Assembly (NCBI GenBank): GCA_029777945.1 | Contig: JAKORG010000082.1 | Span: 87,862 to 151,861, forward strand | Length of the DNA stretch: 64,000 bases | Direction: 5' to 3' | From: Deltaproteobacteria bacterium | GTDB lineage: Bacteria; Desulfobacterota; Syntrophorhabdia; Syntrophorhabdales; Syntrophorhabdaceae | Shown: piece after piece, positions 1 through 9,301 of the stretch | How the letters are laid out: every line of letters begins with the position of its first letter | Position numbering within the stretch: position 1 is the first letter of the stretch | Notes under the pieces: generated by a model | What the model saw: only the letters and a program-made list of their open reading frames with translations | What the model was told of the DNA's origin: nothing | Databases searched by the model: none | Position numbers and translations under genes: made by a program

Positions 1-365
1 TTCTCCCTTCCTGCAAGCCCCCTTGATATGACTTCTAATATTTTTTCTATTGTAAGGGGCTTTTCAAGAAAGTCGAAAGCACCCATTTTAACTGCCTCCA
101 CAGCGGTGGATATGGTTCCATGGCCTGAAATTACTATCACAATAGAGTCATTTCCTTCCCTTTTTATCTCCCTTAATACCTCAATGCCATCCATCTCAGG
201 CATCCAGATATCGAGTATCACTACATCAGGCCTTTCCTTCTTAAAAATGGATATGCCCATCTTACCGTCCAATGCCTTAAATACCTTAAACCCTTCATCT
301 TCAAGCATAGGCGATAAGACATCTAATATATTTTTCTCGTCATCGATTATAAGGATCTTTTTCAT
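1..365 (-). CDS. NtrC-type response regulator, receiver domain (3' end outside window)
   Basis: The reading frame starts with ATG at 365 and runs leftwards off the window, so only about 121 residues are visible. They form a complete CheY-like receiver: an N-terminal IIDDE acidic pair, the phospho-acceptor Asp in VVILDIWMPEMDG, a Thr/Ser-region SGHGTIS and the Lys in FLEKPL. The wording around GHGTISTAVEAVKMGAFDFLEKPL is typical of NtrC/AtoC-family regulators, which continue into a sigma-54 AAA+ ATPase and a Fis-type helix-turn-helix. Those parts would lie outside the window, so activator function is inferred. It is divergent from hpf, sharing a roughly 150-bp intergenic region. Confidence 0.85.
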   Translation of the reverse strand, partial: MKKILIIDDEKNILDVLSPMLEDEGFKVFKALDGKMGISIFKKERPDVVILDIWMPEMDGIEVLREIKREGNDSIVIVISGHGTISTAVEAVKMGAFDFLEKPLTIEKILEVISRGLAGRE

Positions 366-437
366 ACAACTATTCTACTCAAAACAATATTTATTTACAA
401 ACAAATAAGGTAAAAAACAACGCCTAAATTAATTGAA

Positions 438-466
438 TTGACATGATGATTTTTATCTGTTAACCT
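438..466 (+). promoter_or_regulatory. Possible sigma-70 promoter for hpf and the PTS genes
   Basis: A perfect TTGACA at 438-443 is followed after 17 bases by TAACCT at 461-466, which matches the -10 consensus at only three of six positions. It lies about 50 bases before the hpf start. The -35 is convincing and the -10 is weak, so this is only a candidate. Confidence 0.3.
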
Positions 467-516
467 TGATATTAGGTAGGGTATCTGTTTAATTATATTT
501 TTTGATTGGAGGACAC

Positions 517-1041
517 ATGGAAATTACAATCAGTTTCAGACATATTGAGCCCGACGAAAATATGAAAAGTTATATTGAAGAAAAGTTTACAAAATTACAA
601 AAATATGTGGAGACCCCCCTTGATGTCCATGTAGTGCTATCTGTGGAAAGAAAATACAGATACAGGGTGGATGTTTTATTTACGATAAACGGTGTGGTTA
701 TAAATGCCCATGAAACTATGGATGATATGCGGGCAGCCGTAGATATGATCCTCGATAAGATAGAAAGAAGATTGACAAGATACAGAGAAAAATTAAAAAG
801 ATACAGAAATGCAAGGCCTAAAAAAGAATTAGTCCGGCCATCAGAGCCTGTTTCCAAGATTGTAGTAACCAAAACTATAGACGCAAAGCCTATGGATACA
901 GAAGAGGCTGCAATGCAGCTTGAAGCATCGGGAGACAATTTTATAATTTTTAGAGACAGTGAAAAAGGTAACGTGTGCGTTATATACAAGAGAAAGGATG
1001 GCAACTTCGGTCTAATTGAAGCTTCTGGTAAGGCATCATGA
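517..1041 (+). CDS. hpf: Ribosome hibernation promoting factor, long form
   Basis: A 174-residue protein that in its family binds the 30S decoding centre and dimerises 70S ribosomes into inactive 100S particles in slow growth. The N-terminal part (about 1-100) is the YfiA/HPF fold with the basic helix EKIERRLTRYREKLKRY-type stretch. The C-terminal part (about 125-170, KPMDTEEAAMQLEAS onwards) is the dimerisation domain that defines long HPF. The start is the ATG at 517 because a GGAGG at 508-512 sits just before it; an in-frame TTG at 502 precedes that ribosome site and is rejected. The stop overlaps the next start (ATGA), so translation is probably coupled to ptsN, a common neighbour of hpf in proteobacteria. 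Confidence 0.93.
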   Translation: MEITISFRHIEPDENMKSYIEEKFTKLQKYVETPLDVHVVLSVERKYRYRVDVLFTINGVVINAHETMDDMRAAVDMILDKIERRLTRYREKLKRYRNARPKKELVRPSEPVSKIVVTKTIDAKPMDTEEAAMQLEASGDNFIIFRDSEKGNVCVIYKRKDGNFGLIEASGKAS

Positions 1042-1499
1042 ACCTTGAAGAAATACTTGCAGAATCATGCGTTATAAGCAATCTAAAGGCATCTAATAAA
1101 AAAGATGCCATTTATGAGATGTGCGAAACATTAAAAAAGTCGGGGCTCATCGAAAATGTTCAAGAGGTTGTCAATGTTATCCTTGAAAGAGAAAGGCTCG
1201 GCAGCACTGGAATTGGTGAAGGCATTGCAATACCCCATGGTAAAATGAAGGGCATAAAAAATATATTGTGTGTTTTGGGAAAATCTGAAAAAGGTATTGA
1301 TTTCGATTCCATTGACAAAAAACCCGTTCATATTATTGTGCTTCTCCTTGCCCCTGAAGGCTCTGCAAGCATGCATTTAAAGATGTTATCCCGTATTTCG
1401 AAGATCCTCAGAGATACCCACATAAGAAACAGGTTGCTCGAACTGAAAGATGCCCGTGATATATATTTTTATATCTTAGAAGAGGATAGAAAGATTTGA
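1038..1499 (+). CDS. ptsN: PTS nitrogen-type EIIA protein
   Basis: A 153-residue EIIA of the PTS-Ntr/fructose type. The phospho-acceptor is His67 in GIAIPHGK, preceded by the family motif RERLGSTGIGEG. It takes phosphate from HPr and normally acts as a regulator rather than a sugar carrier, for example on potassium uptake or kinases. It overlaps hpf by four bases and is followed 64 bases later by hprK, in a run of PTS regulatory genes without any EIIB or EIIC. That setting supports a purely regulatory role. Family assignment is strong; the target is unknown. Confidence 0.92.
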   Translation: MNLEEILAESCVISNLKASNKKDAIYEMCETLKKSGLIENVQEVVNVILERERLGSTGIGEGIAIPHGKMKGIKNILCVLGKSEKGIDFDSIDKKPVHIIVLLLAPEGSASMHLKMLSRISKILRDTHIRNRLLELKDARDIYFYILEEDRKI

Positions 1500-1563
1500 A
1501 AGGGTCTTGATTACATCTGAAACAAAACATCTCCACAAAAATAGAGAGTGAAAAATTTTTGCA

Positions 1564-2505
1564 ATGAAAGGTATTACTGTTAAAGAATTATTAGAAGATA
1601 AAGAATACGGTTTAGAGCTTACTGTTGTTGCAGGTTTAAAAGGGCTCTCAAGAAAAATTTACAATACGAAGATACAAAAGCTCGGGCTTGTAGCAACGGG
1701 TAAGATGGTTTATATGCATCCCCATAGGATACAGATACTGGGTAACACGGAGATTTCCTATCTTTTATCTTTAAAGGAAGAAGAAGCCAGGAAAATCATA
1801 AAAGAACTTTTTAAACAAGAAGTTGTGTGCTTTGTGATTACAAGAAACCTTAATATACCTGATTATTTCATACAGGAGGCAAATGCAAGAGGGTTACCCC
1901 TTCTAAAATCAAAACTCGTAACATCGACTTTTATCGAGAGGATTACAAAACTATTAGAAGAAAAACTTGCTCCATCTACAACAGTCCATGGTATTTTCAT
2001 GGATGTATTAGGTGTAGGGGTTTTAATCATAGGCAGACCTGGCATAGGTAAAAGTGAGAGTGCCTTAGAGCTTATAATGAGAGGACATAGATTGATTGTG
2101 GATGATGTAGTTTTTGTAAAAAAAGTGGGCGCCATAGAATTACACGGTGAGGCCCCGGAAATGATTAAAAATCTCCTTGAAATCAGAGGGGTTGGGATTG
2201 TGGATATCAGGCGTTTGTTCGGTGCCTCTTCCATATGTGATAAGAAAAAAATAGACTTTGTTGTGGAATTAATAGACTGGGACGAAAGGCATGATAACGA
2301 AAGGCTGGGGATGAAGGAAGAAAAATATCGTCTTTTAGGCATTGACCTCCCTCTTGTTAAAATCCCTGTAAGCCTTGGAAGAAATGTATCGGCCATAATA
2401 GAACTTGCTTGCAGAAATTTTGTTTTAAAACAACAGGGGATAGATACAGCCTCTGAGCTTGAAGAAAAGATTTTAAAAACCACATCAGCAGGAAAAAATA
2501 AATGA
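1564..2505 (+). CDS. hprK: HPr kinase/phosphorylase
   Basis: A 313-residue bifunctional enzyme that phosphorylates HPr on Ser46 with ATP or PPi and also removes that phosphate. The C-terminal domain carries the Walker A loop GRPGIGKS at about residues 157-164, the catalytic His142 of the VHG segment and the HprK signature EIRGVGIVDI near 207-216. The N-terminal half is the regulatory domain. Its substrate residue is present in the HPr gene four genes downstream (Ser46 in NGKSIMGL), so the kinase-substrate pair is intact. The stop overlaps the rapZ start by four bases. Confidence 0.95.
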   Translation: MKGITVKELLEDKEYGLELTVVAGLKGLSRKIYNTKIQKLGLVATGKMVYMHPHRIQILGNTEISYLLSLKEEEARKIIKELFKQEVVCFVITRNLNIPDYFIQEANARGLPLLKSKLVTSTFIERITKLLEEKLAPSTTVHGIFMDVLGVGVLIIGRPGIGKSESALELIMRGHRLIVDDVVFVKKVGAIELHGEAPEMIKNLLEIRGVGIVDIRRLFGASSICDKKKIDFVVELIDWDERHDNERLGMKEEKYRLLGIDLPLVKIPVSLGRNVSAIIELACRNFVLKQQGIDTASELEEKILKTTSAGKNK

Positions 2506-3347
2506 AGATAGTGATAGTGAGTGGTATATCGGGTTCTGGAAAATCTACATTTTTAAAGGCACTGGAAGATATCGGTTTTTTCTGTATAGACAATTTCCCC
2601 ATACCACTGATAGAAGAATTTATCAAGATGTGTGAGCATTATAAAGAAAGGTTAACAACTATTGCCATCGTTGTCGATATAAGGGAAAGGGAATTTTTCG
2701 ACAGGGGTAAAAAGATTATAAAAGAACTCAAGGAAAATTATAATGCAGAGTGCATTTTCCTTGAAAGTAGTGACGATGTACTTATAAGGAGATTTAGTGA
2801 AACAAGAAGGATGCACCCCATATTTGAATCTGTGAATGTCAAGGATGCCATAACTAAGGAGAGGGAGGTCATTGCATGGCTAAAAGACTTATCGAACAAG
2901 GTAATAGATACCTCACACCTCACAACCCATGAATTAAGAAGGTTTGTCATGAGTGTTTATGGGAAGGATAAAAGGGGCATTAAGATAACCCTTATGTCCT
3001 TTGGATATGCTTATGGCCTGCCCATAGAAGCAGATATGGTTTTTGATGTAAGGTTCCTTCCCAATCCTTATTTCGTTGAAGGTTTAAGGGATAAGACAGG
3101 ACTTGCCGATGAAGTGGGGATGTATATAAAATCAGACGATGTTTTTAAGAAGTATTTTCTTTTACTTTCCGATTTTTTATTGTATCTTATTCCACTCTTT
3201 GAAAAAGAGGGTAAAAGTTATCTAACTTTATGTGTAGGCTGTACAGGCGGTAAACATAGAAGTGTTTTTGTAGTAAAGGAACTTGAAGACATACTTATTT
3301 CCATGGGTTATAATATAACTACCATACACAGAGATATTAATAGATAG
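2502..3347 (+). CDS. rapZ: RNase adapter / P-loop protein RapZ
   Basis: A 281-residue RapZ (YvcJ/YhbJ) family protein. The P-loop GISGSGKST sits at residues 8-16, followed by the family motif GFFCIDNFP. The C-terminal domain ends with CVGCTGGKHRSV, which is the conserved segment of the metabolite-sensing half. In Escherichia coli RapZ binds glucosamine-6-phosphate and guides RNase E to the sRNA GlmZ; in many other bacteria its role is not settled. Placement between hprK and the EIIA(Man) gene is a recurring proteobacterial arrangement. ATGA overlap with hprK indicates translational coupling. Confidence 0.95.
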   Translation: MKIVIVSGISGSGKSTFLKALEDIGFFCIDNFPIPLIEEFIKMCEHYKERLTTIAIVVDIREREFFDRGKKIIKELKENYNAECIFLESSDDVLIRRFSETRRMHPIFESVNVKDAITKEREVIAWLKDLSNKVIDTSHLTTHELRRFVMSVYGKDKRGIKITLMSFGYAYGLPIEADMVFDVRFLPNPYFVEGLRDKTGLADEVGMYIKSDDVFKKYFLLLSDFLLYLIPLFEKEGKSYLTLCVGCTGGKHRSVFVVKELEDILISMGYNITTIHRDINR

Positions 3348-3364
3348 CAGTTGCGGAGGCTTTA

Positions 3365-3775
3365 ATGGTTGGAATAGTAATAGTTGCCCACTTCAATCTT
3401 GCAAAAGAGATGGCAAGGGCAGTGGAGCTTATAGTGGGAAAACAGCAGATGTTCACCCATGTGGATATTTTTCCCAATGAGGATATGGAGGGAATAAAGA
3501 AAAAGATAATTACTGCCATAAAGTCTGTTGATGATGGCGAAGGTGTTATTATTCTGACAGATATGTTCGGAGGTACTCCGTCCAATATAAGCCTTTCTTT
3601 TTTAGAGGCTGGTAAAGTGGAGGTTGTAACAGGGGTGAATTTGCCTATGTTGATAAAATTGGCAACATACAGAGAAGAAAAATCCATTGATGAACTTGCC
3701 AGGTTTATAACAGGTTATGGCCAAAAAAACATTTACCTGGCTACTGACTTACTTAAAGGAATGGGTAAAAAATAG
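3365..3775 (+). CDS. PTS EIIA component, mannose family
   Basis: A 136-residue EIIA of the mannose class. The phospho-acceptor is His9 in the N-terminal strand VAHFNLA, and LTDMFGGTPSN is the conserved active-site loop near residue 60-70. In a full sugar system this would pass phosphate to EIIB(Man), but no EIIB, EIIC or EIID gene is present in the window. It is therefore probably an output or phosphate-sink module of the regulatory PTS. The gene lies 17 bases after rapZ and touches the HPr reading frame. Confidence 0.9.
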   Translation: MVGIVIVAHFNLAKEMARAVELIVGKQQMFTHVDIFPNEDMEGIKKKIITAIKSVDDGEGVIILTDMFGGTPSNISLSFLEAGKVEVVTGVNLPMLIKLATYREEKSIDELARFITGYGQKNIYLATDLLKGMGKK

Positions 3776-3780
3776 TGCCG

Positions 3781-4047
3781 ATGGTGGAATGTACTTTTAC
3801 CATTAAAAACAGGCTTGGGCTCCATGCAAGACCTGCTGCCATGTTTGTAAAAAAGGCAAACGAATTTTCATCTGAGATATGGGTAGAAAAAGACGGCATG
3901 AGGGTAAACGGTAAAAGCATTATGGGGCTTTTAATGCTTGCATGTCTACTGGGTAGTTCCATAAAATTGGAAATAAACGGTGAAGATGAAAACGATGCCT
4001 TAAGGGCATTGGGTAAACTTATAGAGGATGGTTTTTACGAAGAATGA
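3781..4047 (+). CDS. ptsH: Phosphocarrier protein HPr
   Basis: An 88-residue HPr. With the start at the ATG at 3781, the EI-dependent phosphorylation site in RLGLHARPA is exactly His15 and the HprK site in NGKSIMGL is exactly Ser46. These canonical numbers are why this start is preferred over the in-frame GTG at 3775. Both regulatory residues are therefore intact: His15 links EI to the EIIA proteins and Ser46 allows control by HprK. The stop overlaps the ptsI start by four bases. Confidence 0.95.
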   Translation: MVECTFTIKNRLGLHARPAAMFVKKANEFSSEIWVEKDGMRVNGKSIMGLLMLACLLGSSIKLEINGEDENDALRALGKLIEDGFYEE

Positions 4048-5828
4048 AAGAAGAAACGTTTACAAATAAGATAATAAAAGGTATTGGTGTTTCTTCAGGT
4101 ATTGCAACGGGAAGCGTTTATCTGCTCGAGAGAGGTAAAATACCCGTTATCAAAAGAAATATAAAGGCAGAACAGATAGAAAAAGAGGTCAACAGATTTA
4201 GAAATGCAGTAAGGGACGCAATAGGTGAACTAAATGCCATAAAACAATCTATACCTGATGACGAGGTCAGAAGGCATTCCTTTATAATCGACGCCCATAT
4301 TTTAATGCTTCAGGATGATTTTTTTTCAAGAGATGTAGTTAATGTTATAAGGAAGGATAATGTTAATGCCGAATGGGCCCTCGATATGGTGGTATCTAAA
4401 TTTATGTCAAGTTTCGAAGCCATAGAAGACCTCTATTTCAGAGAAAGGGCACAGGATTTAAAGTATATTTATGATAGACTTATGAGGATACTCGTAAAGG
4501 GAAAAAGCCCAACTGTTGAGACAAAGAAAAAGGCAGAGAGGGGTATTATTGTAGCCCATGACCTATCCCCGGCAGATACAATCCAGCTAAATTTGAACAA
4601 GATATCAGGTTTTGTAACAGATGTGGGCGGAAGGACATCACACACATCCATTGTAGCAAGGGCATTAGAGATACCTGCTGTGGTAGGTGCGGGAAACATA
4701 TCGAGCCTTGTCAAAAATAATGACAGGATTATTGTAGACGGCGATGAAGGCATTGTTATAATAAACCCCACACCAGAGGTTCACAAAGAATATATATCGA
4801 AGCAATTGAGGCTTAAAAATATAAAAAAGGAATTTTTAAGGATTGCAAAGCTAAAATCTGAGACAAAAGATGGGTTTATGGTAAAGGTAGGTGCAAACAT
4901 CGAGCTTATTGCAGAGATGGATATTGTTAAAAAGTACGGTGCCCAGGGCATAGGGCTGTATAGAACAGAATATATTTATCTCTCAAGAAAAACGTTGCCA
5001 ACAGAGATAGAGCATTTTCATATTTACAAAAAATTGGCAGAGAACAAAAACCTCGATTATGTGACCATAAGAACCCTCGACATAGGCGGAGATAAATTCG
5101 TCTCCCATATAGAGATGGCAAAGGAGATAAACCCTGCCATGGGGTTGAGGGCAATAAGATTGTGCATAAAAGAGACAGATTTATTTAAGAGTCAGTTAAA
5201 AGGCATCTTGAGGGCAAGCGCATATGGGCCCCTTAAGATCCTTATTCCCATGGTTTCTGGTATTGAGGAGATAAAAAAAACAAAAGAAATCTTAAAGGAA
5301 TGCATGGAAGAACTGGAGCATAAAAAGATAGATTTTAACAAAAATATAGAATTAGGCATAATGATTGAAGTTCCTTCCACATGCATGATAAGCGACATAC
5401 TTGCAAAAGAGGTGGATTTTTTTAGTATCGGAACGAATGATTTAATCCAGTATACCCTTGCCATTGACAGAATAAATGAATATGTGTCCTATCTCTATGA
5501 GCCTTTACATCCTGCTGTTTTGAGGATGATAAAACACGTGGTAGAAGCGGCCCATGCCAATGGAATTGAGGTTGCCATGTGTGGAGAGATGGCAGGAGAG
5601 GCGCTATACATTCCTGTATTGATAGGGCTTAGACTCGATGAATTAAGCATGAACCCTTATTCAGTGCCTAAAGCAAAAAAGATAGTTCGTGGCTTAGAAC
5701 ATGCTTACTGTAAAGATTTGCTTTATGAGTTGTTTAGGCAGGATTCTCACAAAAAGTCTGAAACTCTCCTCAGAAAAGAAATGGCAAGACTTTTCCCCGA
5801 TGACTTTATAAAATGTATAGAAGAATAA
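4044..5828 (+). CDS. ptsI: PTS Enzyme I (phosphoenolpyruvate-protein phosphotransferase)
   Basis: A 594-residue Enzyme I that autophosphorylates from PEP and hands phosphate to HPr His15. The swivelling domain carries the active His200 in GGRTSHTSIVARALEIPAVVG. The TIM-barrel PEP-binding domain follows, with GLYRTEYIYL near 305, LDIGGDK near 345, and the metal/PEP segments MIEVPS and FFSIGTNDLIQYTLAIDR. Length is slightly longer than the usual 570-575. It closes the PTS block and is followed by metK after 19 bases, so the methyl-cycle genes may share its transcript. Confidence 0.96.
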   Translation: MKEETFTNKIIKGIGVSSGIATGSVYLLERGKIPVIKRNIKAEQIEKEVNRFRNAVRDAIGELNAIKQSIPDDEVRRHSFIIDAHILMLQDDFFSRDVVNVIRKDNVNAEWALDMVVSKFMSSFEAIEDLYFRERAQDLKYIYDRLMRILVKGKSPTVETKKKAERGIIVAHDLSPADTIQLNLNKISGFVTDVGGRTSHTSIVARALEIPAVVGAGNISSLVKNNDRIIVDGDEGIVIINPTPEVHKEYISKQLRLKNIKKEFLRIAKLKSETKDGFMVKVGANIELIAEMDIVKKYGAQGIGLYRTEYIYLSRKTLPTEIEHFHIYKKLAENKNLDYVTIRTLDIGGDKFVSHIEMAKEINPAMGLRAIRLCIKETDLFKSQLKGILRASAYGPLKILIPMVSGIEEIKKTKEILKECMEELEHKKIDFNKNIELGIMIEVPSTCMISDILAKEVDFFSIGTNDLIQYTLAIDRINEYVSYLYEPLHPAVLRMIKHVVEAAHANGIEVAMCGEMAGEALYIPVLIGLRLDELSMNPYSVPKAKKIVRGLEHAYCKDLLYELFRQDSHKKSETLLRKEMARLFPDDFIKCIEE

Positions 5829-5847
5829 AAAATAAAGGAGGAATAAA

Positions 5848-7011
5848 ATGAGCATGACAAGGTATTTGTTTACTTCTGAATCAGTGGCAGAGGGACATCC
5901 AGACAAAGTGGCAGACCAGATATCCGATGCGGTTCTCGATGCAATTATAGAACAGGATAAGGCTGCAAGGGTTGCCTGTGAAACATACCTCACAACAGGA
6001 CTTGCCCTTGTAGGTGGAGAGATTACAACAAGTTGTTATGTAAACATCCCCGATATAGTCAGACAGACTGTAAAAGAGATAGGTTATAACAATTCTGCCA
6101 TGGGATTTGACTGGGAGACATGTGCAGTCATCACTGCAATAGATGAGCAATCTCCTGATATAGCAATGGGTGTAAATGAAACCCCGGACCATGAGCAGGG
6201 CGCAGGTGATCAGGGGCTTATGGTGGGTTATGCATGCACAGAAACACCTGAATATATGCCCATGCCTATTATGTTTGCCCATAAACTTATTAAAAGACTC
6301 GCAGAGGTTAGAAAACAGGATATCTTGAATTTTTTAAGACCTGATGGCAAAAGCCAGGTAACTATTGAATACATAGACAATAGACCCGTAAGGGTGGATG
6401 CCATTGTTATTGCAGCACAGCATACCCCTGATGTCCCCATTGAAACGGTACGAGAAGGAATTACTGAGGAGGTAATAAAAAAGGTAATACCTGCAGAAAT
6501 GATGGATGCAAAGACAAAGATATATATCAATTCTACTGGAAGGTTTGTAATAGGTGGCCCCAAAGGTGACTGCGGGATGACTGGAAGAAAGATCATTGTA
6601 GATACATACGGTGGTGTGGGAAGTCACGGTGGTGGTGCATTTTCAGGTAAAGACCCCTCAAAGGTAGACAGAAGCGCATCTTACATGGCAAGATATATTG
6701 CAAAAAATCTCGTTGCAGCAGGTCTTGCAGATAAATTAGAGATTCAGATTGCCTATGCCATAGGTGTGGCAAGACCAGTGTCTGTGATGGTAGACACAAA
6801 GGGCACATCAAAGATCAAACCCGACAGAATAGCAGAGATAGTAAACGAACTTTTTGACTTAAGACCGCGAAAGATTATAGAAAAACTCGATCTTTTAAGA
6901 CCCATTTACAAAAAGACTGCATACGGTGGACATTTTGGAAGAACTGAACCGGAATTTACATGGGAAAGACTTGACATGGTGGATGAGATAAGAAAACTGG
7001 CAGGCATTTAG
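5848..7011 (+). CDS. metK: S-adenosylmethionine synthetase
   Basis: A 387-residue methionine adenosyltransferase that makes SAM from methionine and ATP. Signature segments are [21 protein letters not shown] at the N-terminus (with the catalytic His in GHPDK), the hexapeptide GAGDQG, and the [17 protein letters not shown] region, all intact. A strong GGAGG at 5837-5841 precedes the ATG at 5848. It begins a methyl-cycle run with ahcY and a PfkB-family kinase. There is no room (19 bases) for a SAM riboswitch before it. Confidence 0.97.
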   Translation: MSMTRYLFTSESVAEGHPDKVADQISDAVLDAIIEQDKAARVACETYLTTGLALVGGEITTSCYVNIPDIVRQTVKEIGYNNSAMGFDWETCAVITAIDEQSPDIAMGVNETPDHEQGAGDQGLMVGYACTETPEYMPMPIMFAHKLIKRLAEVRKQDILNFLRPDGKSQVTIEYIDNRPVRVDAIVIAAQHTPDVPIETVREGITEEVIKKVIPAEMMDAKTKIYINSTGRFVIGGPKGDCGMTGRKIIVDTYGGVGSHGGGAFSGKDPSKVDRSASYMARYIAKNLVAAGLADKLEIQIAYAIGVARPVSVMVDTKGTSKIKPDRIAEIVNELFDLRPRKIIEKLDLLRPIYKKTAYGGHFGRTEPEFTWERLDMVDEIRKLAGI

Positions 7012-7052
7012 TTAGTTTATATTAGCGATCGTTTTTTCACAGGAGGATGATA

Positions 7053-8378
7053 ATGGATTATGATGTTAAGGATATAAACCTTGCTGAAAAAGGACTTGAG
7101 AAAATAGAATGGGCAGAAAAGAGAATGCCTGTTTTAAGAAAGATTAGAGAGAGATTTTCAAAAGAAAAACCCTTATCAGGGGTAAAAATTTCTTGCTGCC
7201 TCCATGTAACTACAGAGACGGCTAATCTTGTAAGAACCCTAAAAGAGGGTGGGGCAGAGGTGGCGCTTTGTGCATCAAACCCTTTAAGCATCCAGGATGA
7301 TGTGGCTGCTTCCATAGTAAAACATTTTGGTATCCCCACGTTTTCCATAAAAGGAGAAACAGATGATGTGTACTATGCCCACATAATGAAGGCCCTTGCC
7401 TTTAAACCTAATCTTACTATGGACGATGGTGCAGACCTTGTGGGGTCTCTGCATATGATAGCCCATGAGAGATTTGAAGCACTCCATCCTGCAGTCAGGC
7501 AATGGGTAGAAACTTTAAGCGAGGTAGAGAGAAAAGAGTTTGTGGATAATATAATAGGCGGTTCTGAAGAGACAACAACAGGTGTGATAAGGCTTAAAAG
7601 TATGGAAAGGGAAGGTGTTTTGTGTTTTCCCATAATTGCAGTAAACGATGCATTTTCAAAACACATGTTCGATAACAGGTATGGGACAGGACAAAGCACA
7701 GTGGACGGCATTTTAAGGGCAACAAATGTATTATTCGCAGGGACAAAGTTTGTCCTTGCTGGATATGGCTGGTGTGGAAAAGGGGTGGCCATGAGGGCAA
7801 GCGGGCTCGGTGCCCATGTTATAGTGACAGAGGTGAATCCTTTAAAGGCACTCGAGGCACTCATGGACGGTTATGCTGTTATGAAGATGGAAGATGCAGC
7901 ACGAATAGGGGATATTTTTATAACAACAACAGGTAATATCCATGTGTTAAGAAAAGAGCACTTTGAACTCATGAAAGATGGTGCAATTATAGGCAATTCT
8001 GGCCATTTTAATGTGGAGATAGATTTAGATACCCTTGAGGCAATGGCAGTGAAAAAGAGAAGGGTAAGGGGTATGATGGATGAGTATACCCTTTCAGACG
8101 GCAGACGTATTTATCTTTTAGGGGAAGGAAGGCTTGTAAACCTTGCATGTGCAGAAGGCCATCCTTCAGAGGTAATGGACATGAGTTTTGCCAATCAGGC
8201 CCTATGTGCTGAATATATGTGGAAAAACGGTAAAAAACTGGAAAAAAAAGTTTATTCTGTGCCTGAAGAAATAGATAAAAATGTAGCAGCACTAAAACTT
8301 GCTTCAGCAGGTGTGGTCATAGATGAGCTTACAGAAGAACAGAGGATCTATCTTGCTTCCTGGGAGATGGGCACATGA
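7053..8378 (+). CDS. ahcY: Adenosylhomocysteinase
   Basis: A 441-residue S-adenosylhomocysteine hydrolase that removes the product of methyltransferases as adenosine and homocysteine, using bound NAD. Visible family segments are [21 protein letters not shown], the DDGADLV region, the GxGxxG-type NAD loop [14 protein letters not shown], and the C-terminal dimer/NAD segment [17 protein letters not shown]. The start is the ATG at 7053, six bases after AGGAGG at 7041-7046; an in-frame ATG at 7047 abuts that ribosome site and is rejected. The stop overlaps the next start (ATGA). Confidence 0.96.
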   Translation: MDYDVKDINLAEKGLEKIEWAEKRMPVLRKIRERFSKEKPLSGVKISCCLHVTTETANLVRTLKEGGAEVALCASNPLSIQDDVAASIVKHFGIPTFSIKGETDDVYYAHIMKALAFKPNLTMDDGADLVGSLHMIAHERFEALHPAVRQWVETLSEVERKEFVDNIIGGSEETTTGVIRLKSMEREGVLCFPIIAVNDAFSKHMFDNRYGTGQSTVDGILRATNVLFAGTKFVLAGYGWCGKGVAMRASGLGAHVIVTEVNPLKALEALMDGYAVMKMEDAARIGDIFITTTGNIHVLRKEHFELMKDGAIIGNSGHFNVEIDLDTLEAMAVKKRRVRGMMDEYTLSDGRRIYLLGEGRLVNLACAEGHPSEVMDMSFANQALCAEYMWKNGKKLEKKVYSVPEEIDKNVAALKLASAGVVIDELTEEQRIYLASWEMGT

Positions 8379-9295
8379 TAAACCTCCTTGTTATAGGAAC
8401 CATTGCCTATGATTCCATAGAGACACCCTTTGGAAAGGTAGAAAATACCCTCGGCGGTTCAGCATTACACTTTACCAATGCGGCAAGTTTTTTTGCTGAT
8501 GTGGGGATTGTGGCCACAGTGGGTAAGGACTTTGACCTTTCAAGTATAGACTTTTTGGAAGAGAGAAATGTTGATTTAAGGGGCATATCTATAGAAGATG
8601 GAAAGACATTCAGGTGGGAAGGTAGATATGGGTATGATCTAAATCAGGCAATTACCCTAAAAACAGAACTCAATGTTATAGATAAATTCAAACCCCGTAT
8701 CCCCGATGATTATGTGAAAGCGGATTTTGTTTTTCTTGCAAACATCGATCCCGAACTCCAGTTATATGTTATTGAACAGATAAATAAAAAGGCAACCATT
8801 ATTCTCGATACGATGAACTTCTGGATTGAAAATAAATTTGCTGCACTCATTGATGCAATAAAGAAAGTGAATATTCTTGTTGTTAATGAATCTGAATTAA
8901 GGGAGATAACAAAAGAGTACAGTCTCATAAGGGGTGCGAAAAAGATAATGGAATTGGGCCCATCTTTTGTAATAGTAAAGAGGGGTGAATATGGGGTTTT
9001 CATGGCAGAGAAAGAAGGAATATTTTTAACCCCTGCCTACCCCCTTGAAGAGGTCTTTGACCCAACCGGTGCAGGCGATACCTTTGCAGGTGGATTTATG
9101 GGTTATCTTGCAAACGTGGGCGAGGTCAATTCAGATACAATCAAAAAGGCAACAGTAATGGGTTCTGTAATGGCATCTTTTAATGTGGAAGATTTTGGTA
9201 TTAACAGGATTAAAGGGTTAAAATACGATGAGATCCGCGGTAGATATACAGCCTTTAAAAGATGCCTCCACTTTGAAGATATAGAATTTAAATAG
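8375..9295 (+). CDS. PfkB-family carbohydrate/nucleoside kinase, possible adenosine kinase
   Basis: A 306-residue ribokinase/PfkB-family kinase. The N-terminal [14 protein letters not shown] is the substrate-side glycine motif, and [17 protein letters not shown] near residues 227-243 holds the catalytic Asp and the anion hole. Translational coupling to ahcY suggests it may phosphorylate the adenosine released from S-adenosylhomocysteine, which would pull that reversible reaction forward. This substrate is inferred from context; the family also includes sugar kinases. Confidence 0.8.
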   Translation: MINLLVIGTIAYDSIETPFGKVENTLGGSALHFTNAASFFADVGIVATVGKDFDLSSIDFLEERNVDLRGISIEDGKTFRWEGRYGYDLNQAITLKTELNVIDKFKPRIPDDYVKADFVFLANIDPELQLYVIEQINKKATIILDTMNFWIENKFAALIDAIKKVNILVVNESELREITKEYSLIRGAKKIMELGPSFVIVKRGEYGVFMAEKEGIFLTPAYPLEEVFDPTGAGDTFAGGFMGYLANVGEVNSDTIKKATVMGSVMASFNVEDFGINRIKGLKYDEIRGRYTAFKRCLHFEDIEFK

Positions 9296-9301
9296 TGCAA
9301 A

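Noticed and set aside
570..1004. Long antisense reading frame opposite hpf
   Set aside because: It mirrors a well-conserved gene, lacks a ribosome site and has no recognisable domain. The same applies to other antisense frames, e.g. 1863-2483 and 22878-23537.
5829..5847. SAM riboswitch before metK
   Set aside because: Only 19 bases separate ptsI and metK, too short for any known SAM riboswitch.
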